Positions 56,701 through 64,000 of a stretch of DNA of 64,000 bases are shown here, piece by piece. A program made the translations under genes and the position numbers. The DNA is from Diploscapter coronatus. Its lineage: Eukaryota; Nematoda; Chromadorea; Rhabditida; Rhabditidae. The stretch is from assembly GCA_964036155.1 (NCBI GenBank), contig OZ038422.1, forward strand, positions 86,575,201-86,639,200, in the 5' to 3' direction. The notes under the pieces are model-generated. The model saw only the letters and a list, made by a program, of their open reading frames with translations. It was not told the DNA's origin and ran no database searches. Each line of letters starts with the position of its first letter. Position 1 is the stretch's first letter.

Positions 56701-58566
56701 AAATTATGGAATGACAATGTTTCTAGTGTGGCTACTGCCTGCATCTCGGTTTATATATAGTTAAAAATGTTTCGAGAAAATATAAATTTCAAAATCGACT
56801 AACTTCGTCTAATACTCGACTTTTGCGCCTATATTATGACAAAAATATCTTGAAAAAAGTGAAATTAAGAAAAGATACCCACCTTCTTTGCATGTTCCAA
56901 AGGGTAGAGCTCCTTCTGCTTCTTGGTCAACTCGAGTTCTTCTTGAGTGGGTTGAGTGACGGATTGGGAGATTACTGCAAAGAGATCGAAATTAGTCCGG
57001 GTTTTGAACTTTCAAAAATTCTCATACCCAAACCAAATACGAGAGACTTGCACACTACAACATTACCGACTTACCAAAATGAACAGATTTGAGCTTCTAC
57101 AAAAGATGATAATAATTTTAACAATCTCAAGCAGACGCTGGGGCGTTTTCAACCGCAAAAATTCGGCCATCGTCTCTCGTCCCATTATTAGGGATAACAA
57201 TGCAAAGCTGGCTGGAATAATTCACGCCGCATAAGGGATATTTGCGGTGGAAAACTCGTCCACCAAACGTCTGATATCAAGATATTTTGAAGTCCTTTTC
57301 ATAACTTACGCAATATATTTCATGGCCATAATAAAAGACACTTTACTCGCTACTCAAGAAAAATCCACTTTTATTATCTATTTTATTTGAAACTTATCAA
57401 AAAATTACAAAAATAGAAAAAAAAAAAAAACAAAAGACCCACTTCTAATATTCGTGAGCGGGACGGGCGGTTTCTTGAAGCTGGTCGTGTTGGACAATCT
57501 CACGAAGAGGATCGTCAAGGGACCCCTCGTCTGAGCTTCGAATTCCTCTGCGGCAGCCACCTGTTCGAGCCAATCCGGCGGCAGCTCACGACCCAAGCCC
57601 GTCGAGACGTACCTGGAAATGTTCGTTTCCGGACAACAAAAAAAAAGGATTTTAAATAAGGTATTTCAATTTTTAAAGGAGAAATGATTTTTAATAAAAA
57701 TAATAACTCGAGAAGGACGTGTGTTTTCCATTTATGGAAAGAATAATTGAAAAAGCTTCAACAATTTTAAGGAACCAAGTAATATTTGCATACGAATGCG
57801 CTGAAGATATTCGCTGACTGAATCTTAAATGAAAATTCTCAGCCTAGAAAAGATATTTTACTAAGAAGTTGGCAATTGCCTTTGGAAGTTGAAAAAGAAA
57901 AACAAAACCCACTCCTCATTGTATTTCTCGGCGAGATGAGTGGACGCCACTCCTCTCGGGAAGCTCTTCTTGATCAACTCGTAGAGCAATTCTCGAACCT
58001 CTTCCATCTCTTCGGATATGTCCATGTCGGCCGAGTCTGAAAATTATAGGAATACATTCTGCGTCCCTAGTCATTCCCAAGTAGTGTAAAAGATAGGAAA
58101 AGACGCAGAGTACTTCATGGGCATTCAGGAAGCTATTTAAATTTTTTAAAATTAAAAATCTAGCACTCAAAATTTGTTATCAAGATATGATAGGAAAAAT
58201 TGGAGATCTTATGGACTTACAAGTGTTCTCATTAGAAAAATCTGAAGAAAAAATCAATGTTTTAGAAGACTGAATATGTTTGAAAGTAGATCAAATTGAA
58301 AAGGCAGACTTGTAAGTTTTCGAAACGCGTTATAATCGCATGAAACGAGATAGTGCATATTTTCTAGGTACAAGGAGAAGACATGATCTTTTCCTCTTTC
58401 GAAAAAGCACACTCTCGTTTCATGCGGTTCGAAAATTTGGAAGTGTGAAAAAAAACGATAAAATAAAAATACCTCGATCAAATATCGTAGACGGCATAAG
58501 GCCTTCCGAAGTGAGGAACCGGGCACTGCTCGACTTCTTAGTGCCATTACCATTGGCGTCCACCAT
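53728..58566 (-). CDS. lotr-1: LOTUS and Tudor domain protein (lotr-1-like)
   Basis: About 600 residues in some 16 exons. Start MVDANGNGTKKSSSARFLTS (ATG 58566); stop at 53728 after CGLAFPAV. Residues about 45-120 form a LOTUS/OST-HTH domain (VRELLYELIKKSFPRGVAST, then LGRELPPDWLEQVAAAEEFE). LOTUS domains bind Vasa-type helicases or RNA. Two Tudor-like domains follow: one around residues 180-310 (FESCDEIYIRATEDEKKFEE, SWFRVLTE, LLQCYFADVGVRGKFPIVDF, PALARRVTIGLDPKNPRA) and one around 410-520 (ELPKPGRYYAADIDGRWERV, YLIDVGAFHYVRADALRKLN). This LOTUS-Tudor-Tudor layout fits C. elegans LOTR-1, a germ-granule protein needed for normal piRNA/22G small RNA balance. The germline role is by homology only. 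A family G foldback and a family B MITE lie in introns. Confidence 0.82.
55025..55144. mobile_element. Foldback element, family G copy 3
   Basis: CCGACTTTTCAAAATTCGGT on the left, complement of ATCGCTTTGAGAAGTCTGA on the right. Interior GCAGAAAAATAGCGTGTC and GAGAGAGGAAGAGC. In a lotr-1-like intron. Confidence 0.6.
57132..57273. mobile_element. MITE family B, copy 4
   Basis: CAGACGCTGGGGCGTTTTCA on the left, complement of GTCCACCAAACGTCTG on the right. The most complete copy. In a lotr-1-like intron. Confidence 0.78.
58305..58447. mobile_element. Foldback element, family F copy 4
   Basis: CAGACTTGTAAGTTTTCGAA on the left, complement of TTCGAAAATTTGGAAGTGTG on the right. Inner stem TCGCATGAAACGAGATAGTG against CACTCTCGTTTCATGCG. 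In the first lotr-1-like intron. Confidence 0.75.
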
Positions 58567-59060
58567 ATAAAAGTTAAAATATTTAGAAATTAGCATAAAA
58601 TTAAAAAAAAAAAAAAAAGTAGGAAAATTCATCAGCCACCTCTTTTGGAAAATGCACGTTTTAAAGAATTCAAAACGCAGAAAAAGGTGAACTTTCCAAG
58701 CTAGTGAAGAAGGGTGAATTTTGCAAAACCTCGAAATTAGCATAAAATCTCGAAAATAAAGAAAAAAAACTGAAATTTCGCTACAACAAGACGACTGCCA
58801 AAAATCTGCACCCAAATTGTTGCACCAATGCGCTAAAATTGCGCCAATCGCAAACTTCCTGAAATTTTCTATTTTTCGAATATTGCTCGGCTTTTTAACC
58901 CTTTTTATTTTGTGAAAAATCTTTTTCTTCGCAAATATTTATTGTTGAGTATGGTTGGTGAAAGTCGATAGGAAAATTATCGATTTTTCTTCAAATCATC
59001 GCGAAAGATAACCGCAGTTTGAATGGGTGGGGGAGTCTGGAGATTTGATTTACTCGGGCT
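58567..59060. other. Spacer between SH2-like and lotr-1-like genes
   Basis: About 490 bp, AT-rich. It holds no gene and no clear repeat. Confidence 0.4.
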
Positions 59061-61838
59061 TTATCTGCCGACCATCTGAGTGTCTAAAATTGGGATATAT
59101 ATTTTTTTTAATTTTTAAAATTCAGATAGATCGGGCAAAATTGGTCATTTTTTTTCTAAATTCCGAAAAAAAAACTAAAATTCGAAAATCAAACTCACTC
59201 ATTTTCATGTTCTTCCTGACCGAGATGGGGAAGATCTCGAAGTCGCCGGATTTCGGGTTGAAATACGAGTACGTGAGGTAATAGTCGATCAAGCCGCACA
59301 ACGTTGTGAACTAGAAAAATGCTAATTTTTAGACATTTTCTTAGAAAAATGTTAATGCTTCGTCATTTTCTTGATAAAGACGATCATTTTTATCCCTTTT
59401 ATGCTAATTTCTAAAATTTTCCACCTCGATCCTCCTTTCTTCGCCACACTCGAACCTCCACATCGATATTTCGATAGTATCCTCGGGAGACGAGAAACTC
59501 TTCACGACCGTTCTAAAACTGAAAACGCTAAAATTACAGTATCTTTCGGGGGTATGCTAATTTTTAGCATATATTTCTTTTCGAAAATTTGCTGTAGTCT
59601 TACAAAAATTCGAACCTCCGAACTAGAAATTTTCTTGGTTAAGTAATACCTTTTGACAAAAATCCTTTTTCTAGAAATTTTTCATATTTTGGAATTTCGT
59701 GCAAAAATTCCAAGATCTTACCTCTGCACCACGGGGAAATGGTAGACGGCGGAGTCGGCGCTCCTATAGCAGACAAAGAGCGGCATGGAGAGCGAGAGCG
59801 AGTTCGCTTCCGGCCTGCGCGGTCCAGGGCTTAGCATTTTGGACCCACGGCCACGTTAAACATGATGCAATAAAAATAGCGAAATAGCATGAAGACGTGT
59901 GGCGGCAGAAAATGAGAAAAAAGTAAGAATACTTGAACCTTTTTTTCTCGTTGTCTGCTGCCGCTCGTTCCCATGCATGATATTTTGCTATTTTTTCGCG
60001 CGTCGTGTTTAACGTGACTGGGTCTAAAATGTTAAGCCCCCTACCTGCGGTAGTACAACACAAAGCTGACCGCTGAGTGAACGTAGCTTGCCGCCTAAAA
60101 TTAGCTTTTTTTTTTAAATAATTTTTATGAAGCAAAAACCCAATCGCTGAATAAATACAATTTGAACCCGTTTTTACTCAATTCTTTTGAAACCTATTAT
60201 TTTTGATTCGTAAACATTGCCAAATTATCGCACTATTCGTTTTACGCGGAATATTTTGAAACCCATCAACTTTTCATCGCCCAAAATGTACTCTACTAAA
60301 ATCTATCTACTGAGACATCATCTAAATTTACTAGAAGAAAAGCTGGAGAAATTTTGAAACATGCCTGCTTTTCTGTCTTATCCCCGATGAACAAATCCTT
60401 TGCCCCCTCGCATTCGCAAATCGCGTAACGAGCACTTCTCGCGGTGCTAGAAATTAATATAAATTTAAACATTATTCTAATTTTTAATTACTGCAATTTT
60501 TGCGGTTTAAAGCATTTTCAAGTCAAATAGGCAATAAGGACTACTATAGCTCTTAAAAGTTAGCATATTTTAAGGATTACTGTAATTTAATTAAAGATGA
60601 AGATGACGGTACTTGGTGGAAGTAGAAGCGAGCGAGCTCTCGAACAGATCCCTGGTCTTCACTGGCGGCGTGGGTGGAGTGTTCTCGTAGCGACACTGCA
60701 GCGCTTTGATCATTCCCTGCAAAATTAGCCATTTTCAGCTTTCCTAAAAACAATAGTTTTTGGTTTTTAGATAAGATACAGTAAATGTTGAGCTTCGAAA
60801 AATCTAGTGATTCAATTTTTCAAATGTTTTTGTTTAAATATCGACCTTCTTTCTGTGACTCTTCTCTGGGTGCTTGAGGTAGTACGTGAACTCTTTGGCA
60901 CTCAGCGGTGCCCTACTCGGCCACACCAGGCGCTTCTCCACGTTGTGCTAAAATTCAATTGTTGGATCATCACCCCGCTTTTGTCATCGGCACCTTTTTC
61001 TATTTTTCTGCTTTTACTACGCTCTCTAGTCTCCCTATATGATAAGGCCTCTTGTATTTGCATACGGCTGTATTTACAGGCGGTTCTTTTTTCTTAACTT
61101 CTCCGCTTTTCCTACATTTCCTAATCTCCCTACCCGCCTGTAAATACAGGAGGTCTAATTTTTGTGAGAGAATTCTCGAAAAGTGCAATTTTTCGGCACC
61201 CACCAATCGGCCGTACTTGTCCATCTCGACGCTGTAGTCGGGCATCGTCGAATTTTTCAAAGACGTCTCGGAGGTGTTATTTCTAAAAATTTCGATTTTT
61301 TATTCAATGTAAATATTGCCAACGCGCAAAGGACCCGCGTTCAGACGTTAGTTGCAAATGCAACTCGAAATAGCATAGGGAAGTGAAGAGAGCACAAGAA
61401 ATTATGCAATCTGATGCGCGCTATCTTCATTTCCCATGCTACTTCGTCCTACTTTTCTCCTCTTACCTATCCCTAGCTATTAGCGCACGCTCTCACGACA
61501 TCACAACATTTACAAATTGTCACTAATATACATTCATTATGTTTATCATTTTCCAGATTCTCTCTATGGAACTCTAATTTTTTTAAAACATTATTCTCTT
61601 CAAAAACTCACCGGCCCGCACTAGACATCGAATTTGATGTGGTCGTTGTCTTGTTCGACGTCGACATCGATGACGACTTCACTCGGTCGTTTTTGGCCTG
61701 TTTTTGCTTGCCTTGGCTGTCGCGAACGCATTTTTCCACCTCCTCTTCGAAGGACACCTCCCACATGGACGAATTCGGCCGCTCGCGCGTCATCCAAGAC
61801 GAATAATGACGTTCCTTCTTCAAAAATTTGTATCCCAT
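59061..61838 (-). CDS. SH2-like domain protein
   Basis: About 320 residues in about 10 exons. ATG 61838: MGYKFLKKERHYSSWMTRER, then a Ser/Thr-rich stretch. A proline-rich TPPTPPVKTRDLF in the middle could bind an SH3 domain. The C-terminal half looks like a divergent SH2 domain: SFVLYYRR (the FLVR strand position), PEANSLSLSMPLFVCYRSAD, AVYHFPVVQR (the H-Y/F-P strand), FECGEERRIEV, and FTTLCGLIDYYLTYS, very close to the usual FxxLxxLIxYY ending. The expected phosphotyrosine-binding Arg would be in YYRR. If real, it binds phosphotyrosine peptides in signalling. The last exon is short (TQMVGR-stop) and chosen to keep frame. It is divergent from ADAT3. A 216-bp foldback and a family H-like hairpin lie in introns. 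Confidence 0.6.
59825..60040. mobile_element. Large foldback element (216 bp)
   Basis: Ends CAGGGCTTAGCATTTTGGAC and the complement of TCTAAAATGTTAAGCCCC. Most of the length is self-complementary, including CACGTTAAACATGATGC against its opposite and GCGGCAGAAAATGAGAAAAA against TTTTTCTCGTTGTCTGCTGC. It carries AGCGAAATAGCATG. In an intron of the SH2-like gene. Confidence 0.8.
61368..61450. repeat. Hairpin, family H-like
   Basis: CGAAATAGCATAGGGAAGTG opposes CATTTCCCATGCTACTTCG. Flanking TATCCCTAGCTAT and a GACG-type sequence recall family H. In an intron of the SH2-like gene. Confidence 0.55.
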
Positions 61839-62000
61839 TTAGGAAAATTCTAATTTCCGAATAAAACTAACACATTTTCATCTTAGCTCAGAAATTCCTA
61901 TCTTCGGGGGGTTTTTTTTTTACCGGTTTTCGTGAATAAAATAAAATTTTTTTTTTCAAAACTTTGCACCTTCCGATTTCAGAAATCAGGTGCCCCAAAA
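61839..62000. promoter_or_regulatory. Shared divergent promoter region
   Basis: About 160 bp separate the start codons of the minus-strand SH2-like gene and plus-strand ADAT3. No TATA box on either side; T-runs on the plus strand (61912-61955) precede a possible acceptor CCGATTTCAG about 20 bases before the ADAT3 ATG. Confidence 0.4.
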
Positions 62001-63881
62001 ATGAAGCGATCTGTCGATGAGAAACTCGAAAATCTTGACGACCAAGAGCCAGAAGCGAAAAAGTCGAAGGAAAACGGTGAATCGGAAAAATTCGAACCGA
62101 AAATGAGGCTTGTTTTATTGGAAGAAACCCTGAAAACAAAACTTCGGCTTTTTTTAGAATCATCCCGATCATCGACAAAAACCTGCTCCAGGAGACCGTC
62201 ACGCTCACGAAATGCTATGTGATCGCCATACAGAACAGGAAAATCACAGGGGAGTTGTTGAGGTAAAAAATACATTTAAAAAAAAACGCTTTTTCTAAAT
62301 TAAAGATTTTGCATTTTTCTTCCAGAAAAAAAAAACAAAAATATTTTTCAGTTTTCCAACAAAAACTAAAGAACTTTTCCCAATGGTACCCCCAAAAATT
62401 TGGAAAATTCCAGAATTCTGCCCGAAATCCCCTCTGAATTACACCATTTACGAAGAGTCGACAACAAGTCGAGTCGAATTTTGCTGCACCCAGAAGAAAA
62501 AGCGAAAGATGATCCAGCATTGTGGAGCAAACTGAAAAATTTGGGCGTGCAAAAGGAGCATGTCGAGGTTAGCTTTTGAGAATTTGTTTTTTTTTGACGA
62601 AAAGTATCTAGTTTCAAAATTTCCGATATTCAAATGATCCTTATATTGTTTAGTTCGTAGAAAGTTTGTTATAAAAATTGCAGAAGATGGAAAAGATTAG
62701 CTTGAATTTTTTTTTGTAAGTTTCAAAATTGTTTTTTATTAAAAAAAAACTTTCCCTCCCAATGTTAGGACCTGTGTCTTAGGCTCAACAAAAAATGACA
62801 TTTTCTAAACATACGAATTTTTAGCTAATCGACATTCCGGCAGTCCGGCCTCTGACCAGGCTGCAATTCGATTGGGCCAAGGAAAAATGGGCAACAAGTT
62901 ACCCGAGGTATTTTCCGCTATAATATTTCCCAAAAATTTCGACTTTTAGAAAGTTTACCTCACTTTTTTGACCAACACTATTGCACCTCAAAATTTTGTC
63001 AACTTTTCAAAAGGCTAAAAATGAAACTGAAAAATAGACAAAAAGAAATTGAATTGAAATTTAGGAGCCCCGAACTCGAAGCCACCATAAATGGAACCTT
63101 GTTTTCTGACCAGGAAAAGGATCAAATCAGAAAATGGTCAGACAGAGTCGAACAGAAGGGGTGCATTATCGTTCAGGTGACTTTTTGAAGCGTTGTCAGG
63201 CGGTTCAACATTATTTTCCTTGGATAACAAAATTTATAAGATGAGGCTTGGAACTTACGTTTCTTTCTCGGAATTTTCCTTTATACAGATTCAGAGTCCG
63301 AAGAATCGATGTTATCTACGAATTGAGATTCTATTAGCGAAAATTTGAAACATTTTTTATCGAGTTTCCATATTATGCTTCCAGTATAAAATATTGAATA
63401 TCTTGCTTGCTTTGTAATTTTTATAACTGGACTTTTGAGATGTATCTCCATTTTTAGAACGACACGGCAATCGCATCAAGCAGCTCTCAGCCCGACGTGA
63501 TTCTCGGTCACTCGGCGATCGAAACCGTTCAGGAACTCGCCAAAATGGAAAGGTTCGATTTTTTCTTATTTCCCAATTTTTATTACGGACTCTAAAAGAA
63601 TCAAAGAATTTGGTGATTTTTCAAACAATGCCATGCTATTGGATGTCTTCTTCAAATCCAAATAAATAAAAAGCCCTTCAAAAGGATCTAAAATCTTGCC
63701 ATTTTTCCAAAGAGGGTTTTTTATTTCATTTTTTAAGAGAGGACGGCTCCTATCTCGCGACAGACTGTGATGTATTTGTCGACAAAGAGCCGTGTGGAAT
63801 GTGCGCGATGGCACTTGTTCACGCCAGGGCAAAGCGAGTCTTCTTCAACAAGCCCGCCAAAAATGGAGTCTTAAAGGAGGG
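62001..63881 (+). CDS. ADAT3: tRNA-specific adenosine deaminase subunit ADAT3 (3' end outside window)
   Basis: With ADAT2, ADAT3 forms the enzyme that converts A34 to inosine in tRNA anticodons. Start [20 protein letters not shown] with a basic nuclear-signal-like EAKKSKE. Then [20 protein letters not shown] and HHLRRVDN, like the family N-domain, and [20 protein letters not shown]. The deaminase fold contains [18 protein letters not shown] and [20 protein letters not shown], so the zinc ligands H, C and C are present. The first motif is H-S-A and not the H-A-E of ADAT2, which fits ADAT3 as the non-catalytic partner (usually H-P-V or H-A-V). Intron 1 appears to use a GC donor. The gene continues beyond 63881 (donor after GVLKEG). 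Neighbouring sequence ends in a family B MITE. Confidence 0.88.
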
Positions 63882-63946
63882 TGGGTTGATTTTTTTAAAA
63901 AAAATTTTCTGCAAGTTTTTCCAGTTGTTTTATTCATCAATTAGTT

Positions 63947-64000
63947 CAGACGTTGCGACGTTTTCCACCGCAAAAATTCGATCATCATCATTTCTCTCGT
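63947..64000. mobile_element. MITE family B, copy 5 (cut by window end)
   Basis: CAGACGTTGCGACGTTTTCC then ACCGCAAAAATTCGATCATC matches the left end of the other family B copies. The right end is outside the window. In an ADAT3 intron. Confidence 0.7.

Noticed and set aside
53728..58566. Sec23/Sec24-like protein
   Set aside because: An initial impression from the DPKNPRADEI stretch. The LOTUS domain and the two Tudor-like regions explain the whole protein better.
2018..60040. CRISPR-like arrays
   Set aside because: The repeats are dispersed, have terminal inverted repeats and irregular spacing, and the window is eukaryotic.

Overview
The window looks like nuclear DNA of a nematode. It is AT-rich, and the genes are cut into many short exons separated by mostly 40-400 bp introns ending in TTTCAG or TTTTAG. 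Several genes are nematode-type families: a DUF1679/CHK kinase-like protein, a LOTUS-Tudor protein of the lotr-1 type, and tbp-1 next to a TTC27/trd-1 homologue. From memory, tbp-1, trd-1 and a DMAC2-like gene are also neighbours in C. elegans (T20B12 region), which would make this conserved microsynteny. I cannot name the species.

Layout. 0.3-2.4 kb: CHK kinase-like gene (minus). 2.4-4.9 kb: gene-poor, with a perfect 30-bp palindrome, a possible solo LTR and dispersed repeats. 4.9-11.7 kb: large RBR-type E3 ubiquitin ligase (plus). 12.4-13.2 kb: 0.8-kb inverted-repeat element beside a possible gene relic. 14.1-15.2 kb: small single-pass membrane protein (minus). 16.5-20.9 kb: decayed BEL/Pao LTR retrotransposon with two LTRs, an RT-RNase H fragment and a gag zinc-knuckle fragment. 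21.2-22.1 kb: unrecognised secreted or membrane Cys-rich protein (minus). 22.6 kb: another LTR-like start. 23.6-61.8 kb: a run of minus-strand housekeeping genes. In transcription order they are an SH2-like protein, lotr-1-like, GALNT/gly-3-like, DMAC2-like, TBP, TTC27 and COQ2. 62.0 kb to the end: ADAT3 (plus), cut by the window edge. Three intron-containing tRNA-Thr(CGT) genes and one intron-containing tRNA-Ser(TGA) lie inside introns of the GALNT gene.

How the genes relate. There is no single pathway. Two pairs on the minus strand are close enough to be operons with downstream trans-splicing: DMAC2 to TBP (about 310 bp) and TTC27 to COQ2 (about 220 bp). Both have an AG acceptor just upstream of the second gene's ATG. 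COQ2 (ubiquinone synthesis) and DMAC2 (complex I assembly) are mitochondrial. ADAT3 (tRNA wobble deamination) and the SH2-like gene are divergent, with about 160 bp between their start codons.

The most unusual feature is the density of short foldback elements (80-220 bp) in introns and spacers. They fall into several families by their termini. Many share a core resembling CGAAATAG / CTATTTCG followed by a GAGAGA...TCTCTC hairpin. Exon coordinates are read by eye from splice signals and family similarity and may be off by a few bases. CDS spans run from start codon to stop codon and include introns.
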